In this document: one piece after another, positions 1 to 7,088 of the stretch
How the letters are laid out: each line of letters starts with the position of its first letter
Numbering within the stretch: the stretch's first letter is position 1
Assembly (NCBI GenBank): GCA_030041535.1
Contig: JASHNR010000025.1
Span: 1 to 43,711, forward strand
Reading direction: 5' to 3'
DNA: 43,711 nucleotides
Origin: Nitrosopumilaceae archaeon
GTDB lineage: Archaea > Thermoproteota > Nitrososphaeria > Nitrososphaerales > Nitrosopumilaceae
Program-made: the position numbers and the translations under genes
Notes under the pieces: generated by a model
The model's input: the letters and a program-made list of their open reading frames with translations, nothing else
The model's database searches: none
What the model was told of the DNA's origin: nothing

Positions 1-35
1 TTGCCAACAAGAAGATTTTTTACGTTTAATCCCAT
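1..35 (-). CDS. 5' end of a gene running off the left edge
   Basis: Only the first eleven complete codons are visible on the minus strand (MGLNVKNLLVG), too few to name a product. The ATG is chosen because the inverted-repeat element at 76-92 has its right half-site 47 nt upstream, the same distance as in front of many genes here, with a TATA-like CAAATATC between. The start is inferred from promoter geometry rather than from protein similarity. Confidence 0.35.
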   Translation of the reverse strand, partial: MGLNVKNLLVG

Positions 36-75
36 GAATATAATTTTCTGAGGCGATATTTGACTTGAGTATTCT

Positions 76-92
76 GATATCAGATATGATAA
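76..92 (-). promoter_or_regulatory. shared operator/promoter element, upstream of the left-edge gene
   Basis: Reading the minus strand: TTATCA-TATC-TGATATC, then 10 nt and a TATA-like box, with the ATG 47 nt from the first T of the right half. Read on the plus strand it also gives TATCA-GATA-TGATAAC followed by ATTTTTATA, but no start codon lies at the expected distance there. Confidence 0.5.
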
Positions 93-412
93 CTGTCTTA
101 GTTATTTTTATACCAAAAATAGCTGGCTTCTCTGTTCATCTCATCTCCAAACAGAAATTTCCAGATATTTATCTAGGATAGATAATCTAAGTACTTGCAT
201 GGTTCAAAAAAGAATTTTTGGCATAAAAAATGATATAGACCTGAGCGTTAATACAATCAAGATTTTACAACGATTTACTTGTTACAAAATAAGGAGGAGA
301 AATTCTTGAAACTCCACTGCGCGATTGTTTAGAAGAATATCACGTGTTGTTGTTTCAGTGGAAACAAAACATGGTCAAAAGGGGAGGATGTTAAGAGTAT
401 AGAGAGTGAATT
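93..412. other. no convincing gene
   Basis: I see no supported gene here. A 36-codon plus-strand ORF begins with ATG at 199 but has no properly spaced TATA box or recognisable sequence. A purine-rich AGGAGG at about 292 is followed by TTG and only seven more codons before a stop. Confidence 0.4.
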
Positions 413-544
413 TTACCGAGTAATGTCGAGATTGGGATCTTTGCCAAATATGCCCGCGCTAATGAATGCTGGTACAAGATGGGTCAAAAATGAAGATGAA
501 ACTAATAGAACTATCCCACTAATGGAAATGTTCGTTTTGTTCAT
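413..544 (-). CDS. possible 43-aa small membrane peptide
   Basis: ORF starting ATG AAC AAA, with one hydrophobic stretch (about residues 5-33) and a short polar tail ending in NLDITR. It lies 25 nt downstream of the secreted-protein gene on the same strand, so it could be its second cistron, or an out-of-frame remnant of a former C-terminal membrane anchor of that protein. There is no recognisable family and no strong ribosome-binding site. Treat as tentative. Confidence 0.25.
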   Translation of the reverse strand: MNKTNISISGIVLLVSSSFLTHLVPAFISAGIFGKDPNLDITR

Positions 545-569
545 ATGTTTAATCTTGTACACTTTTTCT

Positions 570-1262
570 CTATTTGTTGGGAGGCTGCAGTTTCTCTCCT
601 GGAGAGCACACATGATTCCCACAGATTTGTTTGCAAGGTTCGCTTGCAGTGCAAATCTGGTGCGAATAATCAATAAAGTTTACAGGATCCCAACTAGTTT
701 TTCCCGTAAATGAGACTGCGTCCACTACAAGAGAATAGCCAACAGCTAACTTGTTGTCTACCGCGCTTACAATCATATCAGACGTGTTCATTTTTGAACC
801 CGGTGTTATGATAAATGTCACATATGCAAACTTGCCAGAAAAGCTAGCGCTGCCCTTGACAGTATCTATAAAGTGATGCGGATCTTGAACGATTGTATTT
901 CCTGATATGTCATATTGTATGCTGGTATCGCTATTTTGCACCGATGCATTTGGACCGCGGATATTAAGAAAGAGCGATGCTGATCTTAGGGCAGAGCCTG
1001 AGTCATCGTATATTTTGAGTGTAACATTGGAAGGTACTCCAATGGTAAGATTCTGTGTTTGTATTGTTTGTGAATACCCAGAGATATCAAATGTTTTGTC
1101 GTTGATTACAAGGCCATCTGTGTAGTGATATGTTCCCCCTCCAAATGAGGGAGGATAGGACACTCCGTATGCTTCTTTTATGTATTCAGATAGGGTGGTA
1201 CCGTCTAAGACTGGTATCAGTAAGAGAATGATTGCAAGGATGATTATGGTACGGTTAGACAT
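570..1262 (-). CDS. secreted protein with a cysteine-rich C terminus
   Basis: A 230-aa protein beginning with a hydrophobic export signal (about residues 4-20), followed by a beta-rich extracellular region with alternating hydrophobic and Thr/Ser-rich strands and several N-x-S/T sites. It ends in a compact Cys cluster (CTASEPCKQICGNHVC) and SPGE, of the CGxxxCxPGE type seen at the ends of secreted archaeal proteins. No catalytic motif is visible. It probably acts at the cell surface; its function is unknown. The protein is intact, and the small ORF at 413-544 follows it. I did not find the TTATCA/TGATAAT element at the position expected for this start. Confidence 0.7.
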   Translation of the reverse strand: MSNRTIIILAIILLLIPVLDGTTLSEYIKEAYGVSYPPSFGGGTYHYTDGLVINDKTFDISGYSQTIQTQNLTIGVPSNVTLKIYDDSGSALRSASLFLNIRGPNASVQNSDTSIQYDISGNTIVQDPHHFIDTVKGSASFSGKFAYVTFIITPGSKMNTSDMIVSAVDNKLAVGYSLVVDAVSFTGKTSWDPVNFIDYSHQICTASEPCKQICGNHVCSPGEKLQPPNK

Positions 1263-1408
1263 TTGAAGTATATCTGATCGTTTCTAGTAATAAGATACAA
1301 TGAAGAATACCGGCTTTGATTATCAGGTTTGGACGCGTAGAAGCGCGCCATCATATTGTCTCTATATTCTCACTTTCTGCTCTGTTTTCTTCCTCTTATA
1401 GGCTTCAA

Positions 1409-1954
1409 CTATTTATTCTCAAGTTTTATTTGCCTTATAAGTTCCACAGGTGCATTCTTATTCATTAAAACCGCATATCTTACCTCCTCTCGATCCAAAG
1501 CCAGCTCTTCCAAAATCTTCGCAGAAGTTTTCTCATTCCAAGCTACGCATTCTCTTACCCTCCATTCCTTATCCTTACACATTTTTTCAACAACTACCAC
1601 ATGGGTATTGTGATTCCTTGCCACGCCGTATCTTACCTTCCAATCATCATCATTAGATAGTTTTTCCAAAATTCCAGCAGAAGTTTTCTTATTATGTGCG
1701 ACTTCTCTTCTTATCTCTTCTTTCTTATCACTAGCCAGTTTTTCTAAAACTTCCATGGGGACGGCTTCATTATGTGCGACTTCTCTTCTTATCTCCCAAT
1801 CCTTATCATTGGCCAGCTCTCTCAAAACCTCCGCAGAAGTTTTCATATTCTTGGCAAGGGCTTTTCTTTCTATCTTATTTTTTTTAACTATTGTTGCCTT
1901 AACTTCCTCGGACCTATCTTTCTTTGAACTAGATATGCCATCAAATTTTATCAT
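1409..1954 (-). CDS. leucine-rich-variant (LRV) repeat protein
   Basis: A 181-aa cytosolic protein built of about six tandem repeats of 24-25 residues after a charged N-terminal lead of about 30 residues. A typical unit reads N-x-x-T-S-x-x-[IV]-L-E-x-L-A-x-D-x-x-W-x-[IV]-R-x-x-V-A, matching the LRV/HEAT-like consensus. Such superhelical scaffolds usually mediate protein-protein contacts; no enzymatic motif is present. The start ATG follows a TATA-like TAATTATACGG about 28 nt upstream, compatible with a leaderless transcript. The next gene, a Usp, is divergent. The family assignment comes from the repeat itself; the partner is unknown. Confidence 0.75.
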   Translation of the reverse strand: MIKFDGISSSKKDRSEEVKATIVKKNKIERKALAKNMKTSAEVLRELANDKDWEIRREVAHNEAVPMEVLEKLASDKKEEIRREVAHNKKTSAGILEKLSNDDDWKVRYGVARNHNTHVVVVEKMCKDKEWRVRECVAWNEKTSAKILEELALDREEVRYAVLMNKNAPVELIRQIKLENK

Positions 1955-2039
1955 GATGGGGGTTACTCCCGCTGTCTATTGCCGTATAATTAGCCATTGT
2001 ATGATTTTGACGCTTTTTAATTATAACTTGCTTGCATGA

Positions 2040-2056
2040 ATACCAGAAATGATAAT
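2040..2056 (+). promoter_or_regulatory. shared operator/promoter element before usp gene 2096
   Basis: ATACCA-GAAA-TGATAAT, then 10 nt and ATAATAAGG as the TATA-like box. The GTG start of the Usp gene lies 46 nt after the first T of the right half. Confidence 0.65.
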
Positions 2057-2095
2057 CATCTTTCAGATAATAAGGTAAATTGATCAACATAATAT

Positions 2096-2527
2096 GTGAA
2101 ACCTAAGATAAAAAAGATATTGGTTCCATTAGACGGTTCGGAAAATTCTCTCAAGGGTCTTGACAAGGCAATATATCTTGCAAGGCAATGTAGTGCCACC
2201 ATAACTGGATTATATGTGATTCCATTTTACGTGGTGAAATCTGGTCCCAGAATATTTGGACCATACAGAGAGAAAATGCTAGAACATGTGAGAAAATCTT
2301 TGACCAAAGCAAAAATCCACTCGGCAAAAAACGGCATTGTTTTTGATGAAAAGATAATCGAAGGTGATGTGATAGCAGCAGATATAGCAAATTTTGCCAA
2401 GAATAAAAAATTTGATCTTATAGTTATTGCATCCCGAGGATTTGGTCCAGTAAAGGAAATCTTCCTTGGAAGTGTTGCATATGGGGTTTTGTATAAATCC
2501 AAAATACCTATACTTTTAGTAAAATAG
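2096..2527 (+). CDS. universal stress protein (UspA family)
   Basis: A 143-aa single-domain Usp. The N-terminal strand KKILVPLDGSENS carries the conserved Asp of the nucleotide pocket, and the C-terminal part holds the GSRG-like ATP-binding turn (ASRGFGPVKEIFLGSVA) followed by V-x-x-KSKIPILLVK. This resembles the ATP-binding Usp subclass, although the canonical G-x2-G-x9-G is altered. The length is normal for the family. The start is GTG at 2096, placed exactly where the upstream element predicts a leaderless mRNA. It is closely similar to the Usp at 13584 (both have the LARQCxATITGL segment), so the two are recent paralogs. Its role is inferred: stress-responsive nucleotide-binding regulator. 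Confidence 0.9.
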   Translation: MKPKIKKILVPLDGSENSLKGLDKAIYLARQCSATITGLYVIPFYVVKSGPRIFGPYREKMLEHVRKSLTKAKIHSAKNGIVFDEKIIEGDVIAADIANFAKNKKFDLIVIASRGFGPVKEIFLGSVAYGVLYKSKIPILLVK

Positions 2528-2582
2528 ATCTTGATCTAGTTAAAAAAATATGAATCTTGAAGCTACAATAATCTGGATATTC

Positions 2583-2600
2583 ACAAGATCCCAATCTTGT
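2583..2600. repeat. short inverted repeat between usp and 2661
   Basis: ACAAGAT-CCCA-ATCTTGT, a perfect 7-bp inverted repeat 55 nt after the Usp stop and 61 nt before the next start. It could be an RNA hairpin at the end of the usp mRNA or a protein site; nothing distinguishes these. Confidence 0.35.
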
Positions 2601-2660
2601 AATTTGTACTCTGAGAATTGCGAGATGGTTTAATTACCAGAAAAGACTCTTCTTCTCTGC

Positions 2661-3050
2661 ATGGTCTCTGAAAAAGTGGTCAGATTTCAAAACAAAAACA
2701 AGGATTTGAACCAGCTAGCGCAACAAGTAGTCACAATGCTAGATCAAGACGGATACAAGACACAGATGACTGCTACTTCTCCTGTAGGTACAATCATCCA
2801 GGCAACAAAGGCAGGCATTTTGAGGGATTTCATTACTGCAGACAGGGCATTTACTATAATGATTAGTGGGGATCCAAACGACTTTGCCGTACACATTGGA
2901 ATTGGGAGATTCATACAAAATATTGCTATTGCTGCAGTAGAGGCATTGCTCTTGTCATTGCTATTTTTGGCAGTTGACATACCGGAGATGTTATGGACAG
3001 TACATGTGGAAAAAGAGATATTAAATAAAATAGTTCAGATGGTAGGTTAA
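2661..3050 (+). CDS. conserved-looking protein with a membrane-associating C-terminal half
   Basis: A 129-aa protein of unknown family. Residues 1-60 look like a small alpha/beta domain (polar N terminus, LAQQVVTMLDQDGYKTQM, then GTIIQATKAG). Residues about 80-115 are strongly hydrophobic (IAIAAVEALLLSLLFLAVDI) and could form one membrane helix or a re-entrant pair. ATG 2661 follows a TATA-like TTTAATTA about 30 nt upstream, and a weak right half-site TGAGAAT lies 49 nt upstream without a clear left half. A strong 9-bp hairpin follows the stop. I do not recognise the function. Confidence 0.65.
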   Translation: MVSEKVVRFQNKNKDLNQLAQQVVTMLDQDGYKTQMTATSPVGTIIQATKAGILRDFITADRAFTIMISGDPNDFAVHIGIGRFIQNIAIAAVEALLLSLLFLAVDIPEMLWTVHVEKEILNKIVQMVG

Positions 3051-3068
3051 GTCAAAAGATCTCAAGAA

Positions 3069-3087
3069 TTTGATCTTCAAGATCAAA
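3069..3087 (+). terminator. palindromic hairpin after gene 2661
   Basis: TTTGATCTT-C-AAGATCAAA, a perfect 9-bp inverted repeat with a single central base, 18 nt after the stop codon and followed by AATTTGTC. Likely a 3' end hairpin; a DNA-binding site is the alternative. Confidence 0.4.
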
Positions 3088-3118
3088 ATTTGTCAATTCT
3101 TATTCGACCAGCATACAG

Positions 3119-3148
3119 TGCCGTGCTATGCAGTCCTGCTTGTTATAT
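3119..3148 (+). promoter_or_regulatory. promoter element shared with 18980-19009
   Basis: About 25 of 30 positions match the region at 18980-19009. The shared pattern is TGCC, TGC, ATGCAGTCC, CT and GTTATAT at identical spacing. The GTTATAT part is the likely TATA box and lies about 28 nt before ATG 3171, as the copy at 18980 lies about 27 nt before ATG 19032. Confidence 0.55.
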
Positions 3149-3170
3149 TTTATAAAACAAATAACTTACT

Positions 3171-3257
3171 ATGTCTCTAACTATATCCAACCTTCAAAGC
3201 AAAAAGATGGTAAAAGAATTAGAGACAGTTCTAAGATATCTTGTATTAGATTTTTAA
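3171..3257 (+). CDS. possible 28-aa leaderless small protein
   Basis: ORF starting MSLTISNLQSKKMVKELETV and ending VLDF, predicted to be one amphipathic helix. No family is recognised. Its support is the upstream promoter: the same conserved element as in front of wHTH gene 19032, with the start codon at the same distance from the TATA box. It could instead be the 5' remnant of a lost gene. Confidence 0.35.
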   Translation: MSLTISNLQSKKMVKELETVLRYLVLDF

Positions 3258-3276
3258 ACGATTGAAAAAATGGTTG

Positions 3277-3293
3277 TTATCATTGTTGATATT
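3277..3293 (+). promoter_or_regulatory. shared operator/promoter element before gene 3341
   Basis: TTATCA-TTGT-TGATATT, then 10 nt and TCTAAAATAG as the TATA-like box. The ATG is 54 nt from the right half, giving a predicted leader of only a few nucleotides. Confidence 0.65.
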
Positions 3294-3340
3294 TGTCTTC
3301 CCATCTAAAATAGGCTCAAACAGTATCTTATTTATCTGAG

Positions 3341-3790
3341 ATGACCAGAAAGACACTTGTCTACCTTGCTATGGGAGTGGCAGCAATATGTGCAGCAGGG
3401 TTGGCCATAGAAGGCAATCCCGTGAGGAATACCTTTGCTGAGAGTTGTGCTGCAAGTGGCCCAAACGTTGACCTGCATGGGTGTAATTTTATTGGTGCAA
3501 ATCTTAGTGGTGCGGCCCTCAGTGGTGCAAACCTAAGTGGCGCAGATCTTAGAGGCGCAAAACTCAGTAGTGCAGACCTTAGTGATACAAATCTTAGTGG
3601 TGCAGACCTAAATGGTGCTGACCTCAATGGTACAAACTTTATTGGTGCAAATCTTAGTGGTGCAGACCTAAATGGTGCAAATCTCGCTAATGCGGTTTTC
3701 CTTAATGCAAACCTCAATGGTATAACATACACAGGATGTGCTGGAACGCCAGTTGGACCGCCTGCACAAGGAACATTGCCAGTCTGTTAA
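3341..3790 (+). CDS. secreted pentapeptide-repeat protein
   Basis: A 149-aa protein with a signal peptide (about residues 1-22, hydrophobic AMGVAAICAAGLA), a short Cys-containing linker, then about 14 tandem pentapeptides of the A(N/D)L(S/N)G type (about residues 45-128), and a Cys-containing tail (TGCAGT and a terminal Cys). Pentapeptide repeats form a right-handed quadrilateral beta-helix. The four cysteines outside the repeats probably form disulfides capping the helix, consistent with export. Function unknown; a cell-surface structural or binding role is a guess. The DNA is highly repetitive, and the long antisense ORF across it is a by-product. Confidence 0.85.
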   Translation: MTRKTLVYLAMGVAAICAAGLAIEGNPVRNTFAESCAASGPNVDLHGCNFIGANLSGAALSGANLSGADLRGAKLSSADLSDTNLSGADLNGADLNGTNFIGANLSGADLNGANLANAVFLNANLNGITYTGCAGTPVGPPAQGTLPVC

Positions 3791-3864
3791 TAAAATCCAC
3801 ACCTTTTTCAATTTCTAAACTCTGTCTGTGCTCTTATTTTATAACATAAATCCCCTGACAGATA

Positions 3865-3881
3865 TTATCAAGTTTGATAAC
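3865..3881 (+). promoter_or_regulatory. shared operator/promoter element before gene 3938
   Basis: TTATCA-AGTT-TGATAAC, a full inverted repeat, then 10 nt and TCTTAAATA as the TATA-like box. The expected transcript start is near 3923, giving a short leader that includes GGGGAG ahead of the start codon. Confidence 0.65.
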
Positions 3882-3937
3882 GGTCTCCCATTCTTAAATA
3901 TCAAGAAGCAAATAATCAGGGGAGACAACTATTGGTT

Positions 3938-4306
3938 ATGTATTCCGAATTAGATGCATTATGTGAATCGATATCATGTCTTGACAGTAGTATAGAGGCT
4001 GTAGCTGTCATCAACAAATTTGGAAGACCAGTGGAAAGAATCGACAGAGAGGGAAATAACAAACGTCTTCCACGTGACAGTGAAATGTTCTTCATGCAGT
4101 GCGTATTACAGATATCTATGGGAAATGATTTTGATGAACAATATGGTCCTATCAATTATCACATCTCAGAGAGACAAAACCTAACTATGCTTACCTTCCC
4201 AATTTATGATCATGTCCTCCTCGTGATTGTCAAGAAGGACACAAGTCCAATATCACTTGCAAGAAAGATCACTTGCGTCATCGATACACACAGAAAGCAG
4301 CTATGA
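3938..4306 (+). CDS. DUF6659-like (roadblock/profilin-like) protein
   Basis: About 122 aa if ATG 3938 is used; an in-frame TTG at 3932 gives two more residues. The order of elements is an N-terminal helix (LDALCESISCLDSSIEAV), a strand with AVINKFGRPVE, and two C-terminal hydrophobic strands (LTMLTFPIYDHVLLVIVKK). This matches the archaeal DUF6659 family, which looks like a small roadblock/LC7-type fold, and gene 29463 has the same layout. The molecular role is unknown. Unlike most genes here it seems to have a short leader with a purine-rich GGGGAG about 14 nt before the ATG. Confidence 0.65.
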   Translation: MYSELDALCESISCLDSSIEAVAVINKFGRPVERIDREGNNKRLPRDSEMFFMQCVLQISMGNDFDEQYGPINYHISERQNLTMLTFPIYDHVLLVIVKKDTSPISLARKITCVIDTHRKQL

Positions 4307-4602
4307 ATTTGTCATCATAAAATAAATAGATATAAAATAAAAAATTTGAAAAGGAGATTTGAAACCATCCTTGTAATAACGAGAACTTTTCATAATAATA
4401 ATAGAATCTTATCTGGAAGCAGACCCTTAGCTTTGTACTGCCGGTGTATGAGTTTATGCACTTTTAAAGTAGTTTCTAACATTTGGTTTGAATAGATAAA
4501 GCAAGATCTTCCATTCATTATCAAATTTGCCACCTCGACAAAATTGAATAATGCAGCTACGATGACAAATATGAGCACATTTCAAACTCAAACACTTCCT
4601 CA
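4307..4602. other. non-coding stretch
   Basis: No convincing gene. A minus-strand ORF of about 62 codons crosses it (about 4390-4578) but lacks a promoter at the right distance and any family resemblance. The first 60 nt are extremely A-rich, typical of a transcript end. Confidence 0.4.
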
Positions 4603-4619
4603 TTCTCAAAAATGGTATT
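4603..4619 (+). promoter_or_regulatory. variant shared promoter element before MFS gene 4663
   Basis: TTCTCA-AAAA-TGGTATT, then about 10 nt and GTATAATTG as TATA box. ATG 4663 is 50 nt from the right half. The right half deviates (TGGTATT), so this is one of the weaker members. Confidence 0.45.
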
Positions 4620-4662
4620 TTCCTTGCACGTATAATTGTAGCAGTAGTGATAACAGTATCAA

Positions 4663-5973
4663 ATGTCAAGCGCAAGATCCAACTCAACGACTGGTCTTTC
4701 CAAACAACAGAAGTCAGTACTTCTAGGTTCCTTTCTAGGATGGTCTCTCGATGGTTACGACCTCGTGTTAATGTTGCTTGTAATTCCGTTAATTAGTCAT
4801 CTCTTTTTTCCTGCAAGCAATCTGACCCTCTCTCTTCTTGCCACCTTTGCAACATACATTGTCACGCTGATAATGCGTCCCGTTGGGGGAGCTTTCTTTG
4901 GAAACTTTGGCGATAAGATAGGAAGAAAAAAGACGATGCTGATTACCATAATAGGATTTTCTGCTGCTACATTTTCAACCGGCTTGTTGCCCACATGGGA
5001 GATGGTTGGCGTGTTCGCTCCCGTGTTATTAGTAGCTTTGAGGTTTACACAGGGCTTTTTTGCGGGTGGAGAGTGGGGAAGTGGCGCTGTAATTACAATG
5101 GAGACTGCTCCAAAATCTTCAAGAGGATTACTTTCTGGGATTCTTCAAAGTGGGTATAACTTTGGGTTTATGATGGCATCAATTGTATATTATTTTGTAT
5201 TCGCTGCCCTGCCAGAAAATCAGTTCATAGAGGTGGGATGGAGAATAATGTTTTTCACAGGAATAATTCCAGGCCTCATAGCACTTTTTGTAAGGTTCAG
5301 GATGGAGGAATCAGAAGTCTGGCTTGAAAAGTATCGTCAAAAGGAAATAGAACGAGCTCCCCTCAGAAAAGTATTTTCCGACAAGGAACAACGAAAGCGT
5401 TTCCTTTTGGCACTGATAATAACAACGGGATTGATGTATGCTTACTATAGTACCATGGGCTTTTATCCGACATTTCTTCAGGATTATGTAAATGTGACCA
5501 AGTCCGAGGTGCCTACCCTGATGATTGTCGCAACAGCAACTTCATTTTTTGGGCAGATGTTTGCAGGCTATGCAAGTCAGATAATTGGCAGAATGAAGAC
5601 TCTTATTTTATTTGCAATAGCTGCTGTCATTCTTGCAATCCCTGTAATTTATGGACTGTATCACGCCATATCATTTTATGAGAGAACATTGTATACTGTA
5701 ATTTTGATCTTTGTTGCAACATCTGGTTTTGGTCCAATGCCGGCATTTTTATCAGAAAGGTTTTCCACCGAGGTGAGAAATAGTGCAAGCGGATTTGTTT
5801 ACAATGGAGGTTTGCTATTTGGTGCCTGGGCACCCCTGATTGCAGTCATCATCTTACCACAAGTGGGGTATTTGATTCCAATACTTTTGGGAATAAATGT
5901 GATGATAGGCTCAATCATAATACTAGTTGGCGCAAAGAGTAATCCTGAGACAAGAGACTTGGAAATAAAATAA
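4663..5973 (+). CDS. MFS transporter, metabolite:H+ symporter type
   Basis: A 436-aa protein of about 12 membrane helices. The MFS signature between helices 2 and 3 is G-N-F-G-D-K-I-G-R-K-K (about residues 85-95), and the helix 4/5 signature is RFTQGFFAGGEWGSGA, typical of the SHS/MHS carriers that import organic acids or related small metabolites with protons. A second gating motif follows helix 8 (GYASQIIGRMKT). The substrate cannot be read from the sequence. The start fits a leaderless mRNA from the TATA box at about 4630. It is a single-gene unit ending well before the convergent CBS gene. Confidence 0.85.
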   Translation: MSSARSNSTTGLSKQQKSVLLGSFLGWSLDGYDLVLMLLVIPLISHLFFPASNLTLSLLATFATYIVTLIMRPVGGAFFGNFGDKIGRKKTMLITIIGFSAATFSTGLLPTWEMVGVFAPVLLVALRFTQGFFAGGEWGSGAVITMETAPKSSRGLLSGILQSGYNFGFMMASIVYYFVFAALPENQFIEVGWRIMFFTGIIPGLIALFVRFRMEESEVWLEKYRQKEIERAPLRKVFSDKEQRKRFLLALIITTGLMYAYYSTMGFYPTFLQDYVNVTKSEVPTLMIVATATSFFGQMFAGYASQIIGRMKTLILFAIAAVILAIPVIYGLYHAISFYERTLYTVILIFVATSGFGPMPAFLSERFSTEVRNSASGFVYNGGLLFGAWAPLIAVIILPQVGYLIPILLGINVMIGSIIILVGAKSNPETRDLEIK

Positions 5974-6127
5974 AAAACAAACTGTAACGCTACGTCTGTC
6001 TGTCTTCAATTTTTATGTAATCATGGGGTACACATTAAAGCACGATTTTGCATGATAAACAACAATGTAAAGACTTGATCTGCTTATTGCTAAAGTAAAA
6101 GGAAATAAACTCAATCTTTTTTTATTT

Positions 6128-6991
6128 TCAACCTTCAGCTATGGCATTAACAATATCCGATTTTGTAATAATTCCAATCAACAATCCATTATTGACAACA
6201 GGTAGTCCACTTATTTGGTGACGAATCATAAGCAATACAGCTGTAAATAAATATTCATTCTTGTTTATGAACACGGGATTTGGAGTCATGATGTCTTCTG
6301 CCCTAAATGTGAGTGCGTAATCAAGGCGATTTACGTTAAATTCGTTAGGTCTTTGATAATATTTCATCTCCTCTAGATCATCTATCTCAGTAAACTCTCT
6401 TATCCAATGTGATGTTCTTGCTGGAAGAAAGTCTCTGTATGTAATAATCCCTATAGGTTTACGATTTTTTCCTACAATAACTCTTGAGATTTTGTTGTTA
6501 ACAAGTACGCTTTCAACTACAAAAAGCGACTCTTTAGGATCTACAGTGATGATTTTATGCGTCATATACTTGGATACTTTTGCTCCAGTGGTTCCATGAA
6601 TCAAGAATGCTCCAATTAGGTCTGTTTTAGTGACAATCCCAGTCAGTGAATCATCTTCGTTTAGTACTACGACTGAGCTAATGTTGTGCTTTTTCATCAA
6701 TTTTGAGCAATCATAAATGGAATTGTTTTTCTTTACCGTTATGAGATTTTCAGACATGAAATCTCCCACCTTCATATCTCCAATATACCTCCCACTAAAG
6801 ACAGACGTAGCTCTGACAAGGTCCTTTTCTGTTATGATACCAGCGGGTTTTTTAGAATTTTCCATCACTACAAGACGCTTTATTCCGTACTGCAGTAAGA
6901 GATCCCTTGCAGATACAATGCTTGTTTTTGGTGTTACTGTGATGGCTTTCTTTAATATCGAGCTTAACAGAACTGGAGTCTCAAATTGCAC
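6128..6991 (-). CDS. protein with four CBS domains
   Basis: About 287 aa organised as two Bateman modules: four repeats of the type ITVTPKTS...GIKRLVVME...P-x-GIITEKDLVRA. CBS pairs bind adenosine nucleotides and act as energy sensors; no catalytic domain is attached. The longest ORF starts at GTG 7027, but the operator at 7033-7049 and the TATA-like GTATTTATC predict transcription starting near 6991, where an in-frame GTG (second residue Gln, QFETPV) lies exactly 48 nt from the right half-site. I therefore prefer 6991; 12 fewer residues are lost and no domain is cut. Paralog of gene 19459. Confidence 0.85.
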   Translation of the reverse strand: MQFETPVLLSSILKKAITVTPKTSIVSARDLLLQYGIKRLVVMENSKKPAGIITEKDLVRATSVFSGRYIGDMKVGDFMSENLITVKKNNSIYDCSKLMKKHNISSVVVLNEDDSLTGIVTKTDLIGAFLIHGTTGAKVSKYMTHKIITVDPKESLFVVESVLVNNKISRVIVGKNRKPIGIITYRDFLPARTSHWIREFTEIDDLEEMKYYQRPNEFNVNRLDYALTFRAEDIMTPNPVFINKNEYLFTAVLLMIRHQISGLPVVNNGLLIGIITKSDIVNAIAEG

Positions 6992-7032
6992 GCCATAATC
7001 TTGACTTTTTCTTGATAAATACTTCACAGAAG

Positions 7033-7049
7033 AATATCATCTTTGATAA
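7033..7049 (-). promoter_or_regulatory. shared operator/promoter element that sets the start of the CBS gene
   Basis: Minus strand TTATCA-AAGA-TGATATT, then CTTCTGTGAA and GTATTTATC. It lies 48 nt from GTG 6991, and the longer ORF start at 7027 falls inside this promoter. Confidence 0.65.
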
Positions 7050-7088
7050 TCTGTATGCTTGATTTCATATAAGATGAGTGTTTTAGAT

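Noticed and set aside
2700-2720. T-arm-like word (GGATTTGAACC) suggesting a tRNA
   Set aside because: It lies inside the coding sequence of gene 2661, and no cloverleaf can be built around it.
3361-3732. 123-codon minus-strand ORF rich in Arg, Pro and Phe
   Set aside because: It is the reverse of the pentapeptide repeat region, and its composition simply mirrors that repeat.
4390-4578. 62-codon minus-strand ORF in the gap before the MFS gene
   Set aside because: No promoter at the expected position, no family, and runs of Leu codons from a TTATTATTA tract.
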